A DNA stretch of 43,264 nucleotides, taken from an uncultured Alphaproteobacteria bacterium (GTDB taxonomy: Bacteria > Pseudomonadota > Alphaproteobacteria > Caulobacterales > Caulobacteraceae). The stretch lies in contig CAIJOB010000016.1 of the NCBI GenBank assembly GCA_903822175.1, positions 1 through 43,264 of the forward strand. The letters are read 5' to 3'. Made by a program: the position numbers and the translations under genes. Positions 24,290 through 33,392 of the stretch are shown piece after piece. Every line of letters starts with the position of its first letter. The stretch's first letter is position 1. The notes beneath the pieces were generated by a model that worked only from the letters and a program-made list of their open reading frames with translations, did not search any database and had not been told where the DNA came from.

Positions 24290-25264
24290 CTAGGGCGTCG
24301 GCAGCACGGAGGCGGCCGCCTGCGCCACTTTCGCCACAGGCAATTCCGAGAGCTGCGGGGCTTGCAGGACGGCCACCTTGCCGCGCGGCGCCGACAGCGC
24401 CGGGTCCGAGGCGCTGGAGAACAGCACAACCGTAGGCGCCCCCGCCGCGGCGGCCAGGTGCAGGGGCCCGGTATCGTTGCCGATGGCCAGGGCCGCCTTG
24501 GCGCCCAGGATGGCGATGGAGGCGAAGTCGGTGCGGCCGGTCAGGTCGCGGGTCCGCGGCGCCTGGCGCTGGATCGCCTGGGCGAGCTGCGTCTCCTGCG
24601 GGCCGCCGATCACCACGATGTCGAGGCCGCGCGCATAGAGGATGCGGGCGAGCTCGCCGTACTTCTCCACCGGCCAGCGCTTCTCCGGCCGGTGCGCGGA
24701 GCCGCCGGGCACGAACATCACATAGGGCTTGGCGGTGACGCCCGGCGTCGGCGGCCTCTGGCCCTCCGCGCCCAGCACCCACGACAGGTCCGGCCCTGGC
24801 GCGGTCCCGGCCTCGGTCGGGGCATCTGGCCAGATGCCGGCGTACATCAACTGGTCGGCCTGCCGTTCCAGGGTGTGCATCTGGTTGCGCAGCGGGTTCT
24901 TGTGCGGCAGCGAGCAGCCGAACGCGATCCCCGACCAGGCCGGCGGATTGGGCCGCAGAAGCTGGAAGATGCGGTTGGTGTGGTTCGAGGTCTGCAGGTC
25001 GTAGACGCGGGTGAAGTGCGCTGCCCGCAGCCGCCGGCGGAGCGTCATCCACTGGGCGAAGCCCTCCGGCCGCCCGTCAGTGAACACCGCGTTGAAATAG
25101 GGCGAGGCCTTGGCCAGCGCCTCGAACGGCGGGGTGGTGAGGAGCGTGATGTGCGCCTTGGGATGCGCCTGGCGGATCTTCTTCATGGCCGCCAGCGCCA
25201 GCACGAAGTCGCCCAGCGCCGAGAGCTTGATCACCAGGATCTTCTGGACCTCGCGCTTGGGCAT
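24290..25264 (-). CDS. Glycosyltransferase family 9 (heptosyltransferase-like)
   Basis: 324 residues from the ATG that overlaps the GT4 stop (TGATG). The N-terminal Rossmann fold begins KILVIKLSALGDFVLALAAMKKIR, the GT9 hallmark. The C-terminal domain has FVPGGSAHRPEKRWP and GNDTGPLHLAAAAGAPTVVLF, the nucleotide-sugar binding site. Such enzymes add ADP-heptose to the LPS inner core. It is coupled to a GT4 enzyme. Confidence 0.93.
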   Translation of the reverse strand: MPKREVQKILVIKLSALGDFVLALAAMKKIRQAHPKAHITLLTTPPFEALAKASPYFNAVFTDGRPEGFAQWMTLRRRLRAAHFTRVYDLQTSNHTNRIFQLLRPNPPAWSGIAFGCSLPHKNPLRNQMHTLERQADQLMYAGIWPDAPTEAGTAPGPDLSWVLGAEGQRPPTPGVTAKPYVMFVPGGSAHRPEKRWPVEKYGELARILYARGLDIVVIGGPQETQLAQAIQRQAPRTRDLTGRTDFASIAILGAKAALAIGNDTGPLHLAAAAGAPTVVLFSSASDPALSAPRGKVAVLQAPQLSELPVAKVAQAAASVLPTP

Positions 25265-26445
25265 CAGGCCGCCTTCGCCGGCAAGGCGCGGGCCTCCAGC
25301 ACGCGATCGTAGGCGGCGAGCGTCGCCGCGCACATGACGTCCACCCGATAGAGCTGGCGCGTGCGGTTCATGCCCGATTGGCCCATCTGGCCGCGCTTGC
25401 CGGGGCCAAGGTCCATGGCGCGGATCATGGCGGCGGCCCAGGCGGCAGCGTCTTCCGGCGCGACCAGCCAGCCGGTGACCCCGTCGACCACCGTCTCCAT
25501 CGTCCCGCCGTGGTTGGAAGCGATCACCGGGCGGCCCATGGCCTGCGGCTCGACGGCGGTGCGGCCGAAGGACTCCGGGACGGTGGTCGGCAGGATGGCC
25601 ACATCGGCCAGCAGATAGGCCGCCGGCATGTCATCGCAATGGCCAACCGCTCGGACCTGGTCGCCCAAGCCCGCCAAGGCGATCGCCTTGGCCAGCTCCT
25701 CGCCGTAGCCGGTGCGCCCCTGGTCGTCGCCGGCGAAGAGGATCAGGAAGTCCGCTCGGCCCGCGTCCTTCATCCGCCGCGCCGCCTCGATGATCGTCAG
25801 GTGGCCCTTGATGCGGGTCAGCCGACCGGCCAGCAGGAACTTGGTGCGGTTGTCGCTCTCGGCGATCCCCCAGGCGCGGCGCAGGGCGTCCACGCGGTCG
25901 GGGGTCACCCAGGAGGGATTGAAGCGGTCCAGATCGACGCCTCTTGGGATGGCGATGACCTTGGCCGGGTCGACCGCGTGCTCGGCCAGCACATGGGTGC
26001 GGGTATATTCCGAGTTGGCGATCACCAGGTCGCCGCGGGTCATCACCGCATTGTACCAGCGCTTGAGGCTGGATTGGGCCTTGTAGACCCCGTGATAGGT
26101 GGCCACGAACGGCGTGCCGGTGGTGCGCGCGGCCCAGAGCGCGGCGAAGGCCGGGGCCCGGCTCCTGGCGTGCACCAGGCTGACCTTCTCGGTGCGGATC
26201 AGGTCCACCAGCCGGGCCGCATTGCCCAGCATGACCAGCGGGTTCTTCGACTGCACCGGCATCTGCGCCAGGCGCGCGCCGTCGGCCTCGAGGCGCGCGG
26301 TCATCCGGCCGCCGCGGGTCGCCACGAACGCGCGTCCGCCGGCGGCGATCACCGCGCGCGCGACGTCGATGGTGGTCTGCTCGGCGCCGCCGGTTTCGAG
26401 CTCCGGGACAACCTGCAGAAGCGTAAAGTCTGGGGGCAGGGCCAC
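25264..26445 (-). CDS. Glycosyltransferase family 4 protein
   Basis: 393 residues, GT-B fold. LETGGAEQTTIDVARAV is the N-terminal acceptor-domain start. The C-domain has KFLLAGRLTRIKGHLTIIEA and the E-x7-E region VPESFGRTAVEPQAMGRPVIASNHGG. Together with the following GT9 gene it likely builds the LPS core or another surface glycan. A short divergent promoter gap separates it from the hydrolase gene. Confidence 0.94.
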   Translation of the reverse strand: MALPPDFTLLQVVPELETGGAEQTTIDVARAVIAAGGRAFVATRGGRMTARLEADGARLAQMPVQSKNPLVMLGNAARLVDLIRTEKVSLVHARSRAPAFAALWAARTTGTPFVATYHGVYKAQSSLKRWYNAVMTRGDLVIANSEYTRTHVLAEHAVDPAKVIAIPRGVDLDRFNPSWVTPDRVDALRRAWGIAESDNRTKFLLAGRLTRIKGHLTIIEAARRMKDAGRADFLILFAGDDQGRTGYGEELAKAIALAGLGDQVRAVGHCDDMPAAYLLADVAILPTTVPESFGRTAVEPQAMGRPVIASNHGGTMETVVDGVTGWLVAPEDAAAWAAAMIRAMDLGPGKRGQMGQSGMNRTRQLYRVDVMCAATLAAYDRVLEARALPAKAA

Positions 26446-26518
26446 GTCCTTCCCATAGCGCGAAACGGGGTGGCGTAAAGGCGTGGCATCAGGGCGGGCT
26501 CACGCTATCAGTCGACGG

Positions 26519-27265
26519 ATGACCGAGCGCTCCGGAAAACTTGATCGCCCCGACGGTGAAACCCTGGCTTGGCGCGCCGTCGACGGGGCCGGGCCGACGG
26601 TGGTCTGGCTGGGCGGTTTTCGCTCCGACATGACCGGCACGAAGGCCGAGGCGTTGGCGGAATGGGCGGCTGTGCAGAGCCGCGGTTATGTCCGCTTCGA
26701 CTATCTGGGCCACGGCGAGTCCAGCGGTGACTTCCGGACCAAGGGAACCATCACCCGCTGGCGCGAGGACGCGCTCGCGGTGATCGACGAATTGACCGAC
26801 GGACCGCTGCTGCTGGTCGGCTCCTCCATGGGCGGCTGGATCGCCTGTCTGGCGGCCATGGCGCGGCCCGAGCGCGTGGCGGCGATGGTGCTGATCGCGC
26901 CGGCGCCGGACTTCACGGAAAAGCTGATGACGCCGGAGATTCCGGCGGACGGCCATGCGGCGCTGGCCGCCGACGGCGTCTGGATGCGGCCGTCGGAATA
27001 CGGCGACGCCTATCCGATCACCGCGACCTTGCTGGAGGACGGCGCCCGCTGGTCGATCCTGGGCACCGAGCCCGTGCCGATCGCGGTCCCGGTGCGCATC
27101 CTGCAGGGCGGCGCCGACCCCGACGTCCCTTGGCGTCACGCCCTGGAACTGGCCCAGGCGATCAAGGGCGAGGACGTGGTCTTCTCGCTGATCAAGGACG
27201 GCGACCACCGTCTGTCACGGCCGCAGGACATCGAACGCCTGCTCGGCGCGGTGGCCGAACTCTAG
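26519..27265 (+). CDS. Alpha/beta hydrolase, ABHD10-like
   Basis: 248 residues. Nucleophile elbow G101-S-S103-M-G-G, oxyanion segment VWLGGFRSDMTGTKA, and the C-terminal ILQGGADPDVPW (acid Asp) and KDGDHRLSRPQD (His). The GGFRSDM and FDYLGHGESSGDF signatures resemble the ABHD10-type acyl-protein thioesterase/hydrolase branch. The substrate is unknown. The chosen ATG has no strong ribosome site. The stop overlaps that of the convergent epimerase-like gene. Confidence 0.9.
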   Translation: MTERSGKLDRPDGETLAWRAVDGAGPTVVWLGGFRSDMTGTKAEALAEWAAVQSRGYVRFDYLGHGESSGDFRTKGTITRWREDALAVIDELTDGPLLLVGSSMGGWIACLAAMARPERVAAMVLIAPAPDFTEKLMTPEIPADGHAALAADGVWMRPSEYGDAYPITATLLEDGARWSILGTEPVPIAVPVRILQGGADPDVPWRHALELAQAIKGEDVVFSLIKDGDHRLSRPQDIERLLGAVAEL

Positions 27266-28131
27266 CCGCCCGCCGCCAGGATCGCGCGAAGACCCTCGCG
27301 GTAGGTGGGGTAGGCCGGGCGCCAGCCCAGCTCGGCCTTGGCCCGCGCGTTCGAGACGCGCTTGCTCTCGGCATAGAAGCGCATCCCCTGCGGCGAGAGG
27401 TTGGCCTGGGCCAGCGAGACCTCTGGCGGCGCGGGCAGACCGAGCAGCTGCGCCGCAAAGGCCACGACCTCGCTGTTGGCGCATGGCGCGTCGTCGCAGA
27501 GATTGTAGATGCCGCCGGCCCGCGGCCTGGCGATCGAGGCCTCCAGGCCGGCCGCCAGGTCGTCCACATGGATGCGCGAGAATACCTGCCCCGGGGCCAC
27601 GATCCGGCGCGCCTCGCCGGCGCGCAGGCGGTCGAGGGCCGAGCGGCCGGGGCCGTAGATGCCGGGCAGGCGGAAGATGGTGACGGTGAGGCCCATGCCG
27701 CGCCCGACCTCCAGCCAGTCGCGCTCGGCGCCCACGCGGCGTGCGCCCTCGGTCGATTGCGCGGCCAGCCGGCTCTGCTCGGTCACCCAGCCGCCGTGCC
27801 GGTCGCCATATACGCCGGTGGTCGAGAGATAGCCGATCCAGTCGGGAAAGGCGCCCGCCCGCGCTATCGCAGGGACCAGGGCGCGCAGGCCCGGACAGCC
27901 CTGGGCGTCAGGCGCGGCGGTGACCAGCACGCTGTCGGCCTCGCGCACGGCGCGCTGCATCTCACGTTGGTTGCCCACCGGCACGGGCGTGACGCCCAGC
28001 GCCTCCAGCCGCGCCCGGTCGGCCGGGCGGCGGATGGTGCCGGCGACGCGCCAGCCCTGCGCCTGCAGCCGCACCGAAAGGGCGCGGGCTGAATAGCCGA
28101 ACCCGAAGACGAGGAGGCGGCGCGCGTCCAC
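27262..28131 (-). CDS. NAD(P)-dependent epimerase/dehydratase-like SDR
   Basis: 289 residues from a GTG six bases after the galU stop. The N-terminal Rossmann motif is LLVFGFGYSARAL, with IGYLSTTGVYGD giving the Ser/Thr-x-x-x-Tyr region (TTGVYGD) and FSRIHVDDLA later. The Y-x3-K catalytic pair is not complete: no lysine follows the tyrosine at +4. It resembles the YeeZ-like atypical SDRs, whose activity is uncertain. Co-transcription with galU suggests nucleotide-sugar or envelope work. Confidence 0.85.
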   Translation of the reverse strand: MDARRLLVFGFGYSARALSVRLQAQGWRVAGTIRRPADRARLEALGVTPVPVGNQREMQRAVREADSVLVTAAPDAQGCPGLRALVPAIARAGAFPDWIGYLSTTGVYGDRHGGWVTEQSRLAAQSTEGARRVGAERDWLEVGRGMGLTVTIFRLPGIYGPGRSALDRLRAGEARRIVAPGQVFSRIHVDDLAAGLEASIARPRAGGIYNLCDDAPCANSEVVAFAAQLLGLPAPPEVSLAQANLSPQGMRFYAESKRVSNARAKAELGWRPAYPTYREGLRAILAAGG

Positions 28132-28137
28132 CGGGCT

Positions 28138-29007
28138 CTAGAGGAGGGCTTTGATGGCCGCCCGCGCCTCGTCGGCCAGGTCGGGGCGGGCCAGCGCGAA
28201 GGCGACGTTGGCGCGCAGCAAGCCGATCTTGTCGCCGCAGTCGTAGGTCGTCCCCTCATATTCCAGGGCGTGGAAATCCTGGCGGGTCATCAGCGTCGCC
28301 ATGGCGTCCGTGAGCTGGATCTCGCCGCCCGCGCCGCGGGGCTGTGTCCCCAGGATCTGGAAGATCTCGGGCTGCAGGATGTAGCGGCCGGAGATGAACA
28401 GGTTCGAGGGCTCAGTCCCCAGTGGCGGCTTTTCCACCATGCCGGTCATGCGGTTGAGGCGACCGTTTTGCGCCTCCAGCGCGACGATGCCGTACTTGTA
28501 GGTCTCGCCCTCCGGCGCCGGCTCCACGGCGATGATGTTGCCGCCGACCTTATTGTAGGCGTCGACCGCCTGAGCGAGCGCCGGGCGTTCTGCGGCCATC
28601 AGCATGTCGGGCAGCATGACCGCGAAGGGCTCGTCGCCGATCACCTCGCGGGCGCACCAGACCGCGTGACCCAGGCCCAGCGGCGCCATCTGGCGGATGA
28701 AGCTCATCTCGCCGGGCTTGCCGAGGTCGCGGCGGACGTCGGCCAGGATGTCGGCCTTGCCCTTGGCCTCCAGGGCGTTTTCGACCTCCGGATTGGTGTC
28801 GAAATAGTCCTCGATGGCGCCCTGGCCGCGCCCGACGATGAACACGAAGTGCTCGATGCCGGCCGCGCGGGCTTCCTCCACGACGTAGGAGAGGATCGGG
28901 CGGTCGACGACGTTCAAGAGGTTCTTCGGCGTGGTCTTGGCGCCGGGCAGCACACGGGTGCCCATCCCGGCCACCGGCAGCACCGCCTTGCGAACCCGCT
29001 TGCTCAT
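28138..29007 (-). CDS. galU: UTP-glucose-1-phosphate uridylyltransferase
   Basis: 289 residues from the ATG after a GAGGGG site (the frame opens seven codons upstream). The nucleotidyltransferase motif is GMGTRVLPGAKTTPKNLL, followed by VVDRPILSYVVEEA, LPDMLM (metal Asp) and MVEKPP. It makes UDP-glucose from Glc-1-P. In the signature the usual PKE-M/L-L has Asn in place of Glu. UDP-glucose would feed the Ugd enzyme encoded at 33393-34703. Confidence 0.95.
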   Translation of the reverse strand: MSKRVRKAVLPVAGMGTRVLPGAKTTPKNLLNVVDRPILSYVVEEARAAGIEHFVFIVGRGQGAIEDYFDTNPEVENALEAKGKADILADVRRDLGKPGEMSFIRQMAPLGLGHAVWCAREVIGDEPFAVMLPDMLMAAERPALAQAVDAYNKVGGNIIAVEPAPEGETYKYGIVALEAQNGRLNRMTGMVEKPPLGTEPSNLFISGRYILQPEIFQILGTQPRGAGGEIQLTDAMATLMTRQDFHALEYEGTTYDCGDKIGLLRANVAFALARPDLADEARAAIKALL

Positions 29008-29256
29008 CCGACCCCTCTTCGACCCCAATCAACGGGCCATTTTGTCTCGTACGGCGGCCCAGATCGCCCCGTCTTACGCACCGATCCGTCCACAGCCGCA
29101 GGCCGCACTAGAGGAGGAAACGCTTGAAATCCACATCGAGTGCGACGAAAAATCACGCCGGACGCATGATCACGATTTCGGGAACTCACGAAGCCGTGTA
29201 AGAGTCGCCCATTGTCGGGGGATAGTCCTCCATAAGTCCTCCAGGGGAGAAATTCC

Positions 29257-29529
29257 ATGAAGCTGCGTATCATCACTTCGGTTGCCGTCGCCGGCGCTCT
29301 GGCGCTCAGCCTGTCCGCTTGCCAAAAGAAGGCCGACGACGCGGCCGCCACCACCCCCGCTGCCGATTCGGCCGCTGCGGCTCCCGCCGCTGCGACCCCG
29401 CCCGCGGCTGACGCTTCGGCGACGGCTCCCGCCGCCGCCCCGGCTGCCGACGCTGCGGCTCCCGCCGCTGCCGCTCCGGCCGCTGCTCCGGCCGCCGGCG
29501 CCATGGCGTCGACCCCGGCGAAGAAGTAA
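29257..29529 (+). CDS. Ala/Pro-rich small lipoprotein
   Basis: 90 residues: signal peptide MKLRIITSVAVAGALALS, lipobox LSAC with Cys at residue 22, then QKKADDAA and a low-complexity run built of Ala, Pro and a few Asp. The tail ends PAKK, like the C-terminal lysine of Lpp-type proteins, although no heptad pattern is present. GGGGAGA lies six bases before the ATG and a strong terminator follows the stop. The unstructured body may act as a spacer in the periplasm. Confidence 0.85.
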   Translation: MKLRIITSVAVAGALALSLSACQKKADDAAATTPAADSAAAAPAAATPPAADASATAPAAAPAADAAAPAAAAPAAAPAAGAMASTPAKK

Positions 29530-29562
29530 GTTCCAAACCCTAGAGGTTAGGACTAAAGGCGC

Positions 29563-29593
29563 GGCCGCCCCTCACGGGGCGGCCGTTTCTTTT
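29563..29593 (+). terminator. Rho-independent terminator after the lipoprotein gene
   Basis: GGCCGCCCC-TCAC-GGGGCGGCC, a perfect 9-bp stem with a four-base loop, then G and TTTCTTTT. It lies 33 bases after the stop. Confidence 0.92.
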
Positions 29594-29596
29594 ATT

Positions 29597-29775
29597 GCTC
29601 CCCCAGGGCGAAGCCCGATTGAGGGGGAGCTGTCCGCGAAGACGGACTGAGGGGGCTTCCTCTCCGGCGTTTCGGATGTCGGCTGTCGCGGACTCAGCGG
29701 GTGTAACCCCCTCCGTCTCGGCGCGTGCCGCGCCGATCCACCTCCCCCTCAATCGCGCTCCGCGCTGGGGGAGGA
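29597..29775. repeat. Second dispersed palindromic repeat family
   Basis: About 180 bases with inverted ends: GCTCCCCCAG...ATTGAGGGGGAG on the left and CTCCCCCTCAAT...CTGGGGGAGG on the right. Inner units CCGCGAAGACGGACTGAGGGGG and CCCCCTCCGTC are also complementary. This design (pyrimidine CTCCCCC and TCAAT/ATTGA elements) recurs between genes in many Caulobacterales and is unrelated in sequence to the CTTGT-loop palindromes. It occupies the gap between the lipoprotein terminator and the end of glmS. Confidence 0.8.
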
Positions 29776-29787
29776 TCTTGAGCCGTG

Positions 29788-31608
29788 CTACTCCACCGTC
29801 ACTGACTTCGCGAGGTTCCGCGGCTGGTCGACGTCGGCGCCCTTCTGGACGGCGACGTAGTAGGCGAGGAGCTGGATCGGCGCGGCCATCACCAGGGGCG
29901 CGATCAGGGGGTCGCTCTTGGGCGCGGTCACCACCACGCGGGCGCCGGCAGGCGCATGCTGCTGCCCTTCCGGATCGGTGATGAACACCACCTGGCCGCC
30001 GCGGGCCATGACCTCGCTCATGTTCGAGGCCGACTTTTCGAAATAGCTGTCGAAGGGCGCCAGGATGACGATCGGCGTATTTTCGTCGACCAGCGCGATC
30101 GGCCCGTGCTTGAGCTCACCGGCGGCATAGCCCTCGGCGTGGATATAGCTGATTTCCTTGAGCTTCAGGGCGCCTTCCAGGGCCAGCGGATACATCGGGC
30201 CACGGCCGAGGAAGAGCACGTCGCGGGCCTTGGCGATCTCGATGGCCACCGCCTTGACCGAGTCCTCCAGGTTGATGGATTCGGCGATCAGGCGCGGCGC
30301 GCCGATCAGCACCTTCACCAGCCGCTGCTCCTCGGCCTCGTCGATGCGGCCCCGCGCCCGGGCGGCGGCGACGGCGAGCGCGGTCAAGACGCTGGTCTGG
30401 GCGGTGAAGGCCTTGGTGGAGGCCACCCCGATCTCCGGCCCACAGTGGATCGGCCAGACCACGTCGACCTCGCGGGCCATGGTGGATTCCTGGGCGTTGA
30501 CCACCGCGGCGCTCTGCATGCCCTTGGCCTGGCAGAAGCGCAGCGCCGCCAGGGTGTCGGCGGTTTCGCCGGACTGCGACATGGCGATCACCAGCGACTT
30601 GGCGCTGAGCGCCGGCTGGCGGTAGCGGAACTCAGAGGCGATCTCGACGTCCACCGGCAGGTCGGCCAGCTGCTCGATCACATATTTGCCGAGCAGGCCG
30701 GCGATGTAGGAGGTGCCGCAGGCGACGATCTGGATGCGGTCGAGCTTGGCGAAATCGATGCCGCCCGGGATGGCGGTGCGGTCGGTCAGCGTGTCCACAT
30801 AGGCCGCGATGGTCCGCTGGCAGCCCTCCGGCTGGTCATGGATCTCCTTTTCCATGAAGTGCCGGTAATTGCCCTTTTCCACGAGGGCGGCCGAGGCGGC
30901 GACGGTGCGGATGGCGCGCTTCACCGGCTTGCCGGTCACGTCGAAGATCCGCGCGCTCTTGTGGTCGATGGCGACGTAATCGCCCTCTTCGAGATAGGCG
31001 ATCTCGTTGGTGAACGGGCCGACGGCGAGCGCGTCGGAGCCCAGGAACATCTCGTCCTTGCCGTAGCCGATAACCAGCGGACTGCCCTTGCGGGCGCCCA
31101 TGATCAACTCGCTCTCGCCGTCGATCAGTACGCCGATGGCATAGGCGCCCGAGAGCTGGTCGAGGGCCGCCTTCAGGGCCTCGACCGGCGGCTTGCCGCT
31201 CTCCAGCTCGGAGTCGATCAGAGCGGCGATCACCTCGGTGTCGGTTTCGCTCTCGAAGGTGCGGCCCTTGGCCTTCAGCGCCTCGCGCAGTTCGGCGTAG
31301 TTCTCGATGATGCCGTTGTGGACCAGGGTCACGCGGCCTGCGGTGTGCGGGTGCGCGTTCTTGGTGGAGGGCCCGCCGTGCGTCGCCCAGCGGGTGTGGC
31401 CGATGCCGACCGTGGCGTTCAGCGGATCGGCGGCCAGCACCTCTTCCAGCGCCTTGATCTTGCCCGCCGCGCGGCGGCGCTGCACGTGGCCGTCCTGCAC
31501 GCCGGCGACGCCCGCGGAATCGTAGCCGCGGTATTCCAGGCGCTTGAGGCTGTCGATCAGACGTTCCTGTACGGAGCTTCGTCCGACGATGCCGATGATG
31601 CCGCACAT
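29788..31608 (-). CDS. glmS: Glutamine-fructose-6-phosphate aminotransferase (isomerizing)
   Basis: 606 residues. Nucleophile Cys2 is exposed after Met removal (MCGIIGIVG), the class II glutamine amidotransferase domain runs to about residue 220, and two SIS isomerase domains follow (ACGTSYIAGLLG; LFLGRGPMYPLALEGALKLKEISY). The C-terminus NLAKSVTVE is family-typical. It produces glucosamine-6-phosphate, the first step to UDP-GlcNAc. It is divergent from glmM, which catalyses the next step, across a 125-bp gap. I saw no glmS ribozyme in the short leader. Confidence 0.98.
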   Translation of the reverse strand: MCGIIGIVGRSSVQERLIDSLKRLEYRGYDSAGVAGVQDGHVQRRRAAGKIKALEEVLAADPLNATVGIGHTRWATHGGPSTKNAHPHTAGRVTLVHNGIIENYAELREALKAKGRTFESETDTEVIAALIDSELESGKPPVEALKAALDQLSGAYAIGVLIDGESELIMGARKGSPLVIGYGKDEMFLGSDALAVGPFTNEIAYLEEGDYVAIDHKSARIFDVTGKPVKRAIRTVAASAALVEKGNYRHFMEKEIHDQPEGCQRTIAAYVDTLTDRTAIPGGIDFAKLDRIQIVACGTSYIAGLLGKYVIEQLADLPVDVEIASEFRYRQPALSAKSLVIAMSQSGETADTLAALRFCQAKGMQSAAVVNAQESTMAREVDVVWPIHCGPEIGVASTKAFTAQTSVLTALAVAAARARGRIDEAEEQRLVKVLIGAPRLIAESINLEDSVKAVAIEIAKARDVLFLGRGPMYPLALEGALKLKEISYIHAEGYAAGELKHGPIALVDENTPIVILAPFDSYFEKSASNMSEVMARGGQVVFITDPEGQQHAPAGARVVVTAPKSDPLIAPLVMAAPIQLLAYYVAVQKGADVDQPRNLAKSVTVE

Positions 31609-31733
31609 GGGGTATGGCGTCCTTTATGTGGTAGTGCGTCGGGCGGGGATATTGAGCCGCGAGAGTGCGGCTTTATCATTCGTCCAATGTACGTCGACTA
31701 AATCTGGGTTTCGGATCGTTTCGAGAGAACTCG

Positions 31734-33092
31734 ATGACTAAGCGCGCCTACTTCGGCACTGACGGCATCCGCGGCGAGGCCAACCGCTTTCCCATGACCG
31801 CCGAGGTCGCGCTTCGGTGCGGCATGGCGGCGGGCAAGCTGTTCATGTCCAAGGATGACCGCCGCCACCTGGTGGTGATCGGCAAGGACACCCGGCTCTC
31901 GGGCTACATGGTCGAGCCGGCCCTGGTGGCCGGCTTCGCCAGCGTCGGCATGGACGTGCGCTTGCTGGGCCCCATGCCGACACCGGGCGTCGCCATGATG
32001 ACCCGCTCGCTGCGCGCCGACCTGGGCGTGATGATCTCGGCCTCGCACAACGCCTATGTGGACAACGGCATCAAGCTGTTCGGCCCCGACGGCTACAAGC
32101 TCTCCGACGAGCGGGAACTGGCGATCGAGGCCCTGATGGACCAGGGCCTGGCCGACGGCCTGGCGCCGCCGACCGCTCTTGGCCGCGTGGCCCGGGTCGA
32201 TGATTCGCAGGCCCGCTATGTGGAGATCGCCAAGGCGACCTTCCCGCGCCGCCTCGATCTGTCGGGCCTGCGCGTGGTGATCGATTGCGCCAACGGCGCC
32301 GCCTACAAGGTGGCTCCGGTGGTGCTTTACGAACTGGGCGCTGAGGTCATCAAGATCGGCGTCGAGCCGAACGGGGCCAACATCAACGCCGAATGCGGCT
32401 CGACCCACCCCGACGCGATGATCGCGGCGGTGAAGGAATACCGCGCCGACATCGGCATCGCGCTGGATGGCGACGCCGACCGCCTCTTGATCTGCGACGA
32501 GAAGGGTCAGGTCGTCGACGGCGACCAGATCATGGCGCTCATCGCCGGCGAATGGGCGCGGCGCGACAAGCTGCGCGGCGGCGGCGTGGTGGCGACGGTG
32601 ATGTCGAACCTGGGCCTCGAGCGCTTCCTGCAGGCCCGCAAGCTGAAGCTGGAGCGCACCGCGGTCGGCGACCGGGCGGTGATGATGCGGATGCGCGAAG
32701 GCGGCTACAATCTGGGCGGCGAGCAGTCCGGCCACATCATCCTCTCCGACTTCTCCACCACCGGCGATGGCCTGCTGGCCGCCCTGCAGGTGCTGGCGGT
32801 CCTGAAGGAGGGCGACAAGCCGATGAGCGCGCTGGCGCATCAGTTCGACCCGGTGCCGCAGAAGCTGGAAAACGTCCGGTTCGGCAGCGGCAAGCCGCTG
32901 GAGGACGCCTCGGTCCAGGGCGCCATCGCCGACGCCGAGCAGCGCCTCAACGGCTGTGGCCGCCTGCTCGTGCGCGCCTCGGGCACCGAGCCCTTGATTC
33001 GGATCATGGCCGAGGGCGACGACGAAAAGCTGGTCAGCCAGGTGGTCAAGGAGATCGCCGGCGCGGTGAAAAAGGCCGCCGCGGCCGCCTGA
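31734..33092 (+). CDS. glmM: Phosphoglucosamine mutase
   Basis: 452 residues from the ATG giving [17 protein letters not shown]. Phosphoserine S104 lies in [13 protein letters not shown], the metal loop DGDADR near residue 245, the sugar loop GEQSGH near 330, and phosphate-binding [10 protein letters not shown] in the C-terminal domain. It converts glucosamine-6-P to glucosamine-1-P for UDP-GlcNAc, peptidoglycan and lipid A. An in-frame ATG 23 codons upstream is unlikely because the family starts here. Confidence 0.98.
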   Translation: MTKRAYFGTDGIRGEANRFPMTAEVALRCGMAAGKLFMSKDDRRHLVVIGKDTRLSGYMVEPALVAGFASVGMDVRLLGPMPTPGVAMMTRSLRADLGVMISASHNAYVDNGIKLFGPDGYKLSDERELAIEALMDQGLADGLAPPTALGRVARVDDSQARYVEIAKATFPRRLDLSGLRVVIDCANGAAYKVAPVVLYELGAEVIKIGVEPNGANINAECGSTHPDAMIAAVKEYRADIGIALDGDADRLLICDEKGQVVDGDQIMALIAGEWARRDKLRGGGVVATVMSNLGLERFLQARKLKLERTAVGDRAVMMRMREGGYNLGGEQSGHIILSDFSTTGDGLLAALQVLAVLKEGDKPMSALAHQFDPVPQKLENVRFGSGKPLEDASVQGAIADAEQRLNGCGRLLVRASGTEPLIRIMAEGDDEKLVSQVVKEIAGAVKKAAAAA

Positions 33093-33210
33093 ATCCGCCC
33101 CTTAACCCTAACGCACAGCAACCCTACCCAAGCCGTAAACATTATGACATTCTCGTAATGCGCTGATCCGCTCGACCGGGTCGGCTGACAAAAAGAGCTT
33201 GGGAGAAAAC

Positions 33211-33372
33211 ATGGCGCGTCACCTCGTTTACGGGGGTCGGGCACGGCCGATGGCCAAGGGCGTTAGCTCGCTCGCCTGTCTCGCATTCGTCGCTCTGCTC
33301 GGTGTCTGCTTCTGGGCCGGCGCTGTCTGGATCGGCCAGGCCGTCCTGCGGATCGTCGGCTACGGCTTCTAG
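33211..33372 (+). CDS. Short single-span membrane protein
   Basis: 53 residues, beginning MARHLVYGGRARPMAKG, with one transmembrane helix (about 19-45: SLACLAFVALLGVCFWAGAV) and a short tail ending VGYGF. GGGAGA lies five bases before the ATG, and host codon use supports it. It is upstream-flanked by a CATTA/TAATG inverted repeat (33140-33160) that may mark its promoter. Homologues and function are unknown to me. Confidence 0.6.
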   Translation: MARHLVYGGRARPMAKGVSSLACLAFVALLGVCFWAGAVWIGQAVLRIVGYGF

Positions 33373-33392
33373 CCCCGACGATCGCCCTTCGC

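Noticed and set aside
31609..31733. glmS ribozyme
   Set aside because: The leader is too short and lacks the conserved core; the family is mainly in Gram-positives.
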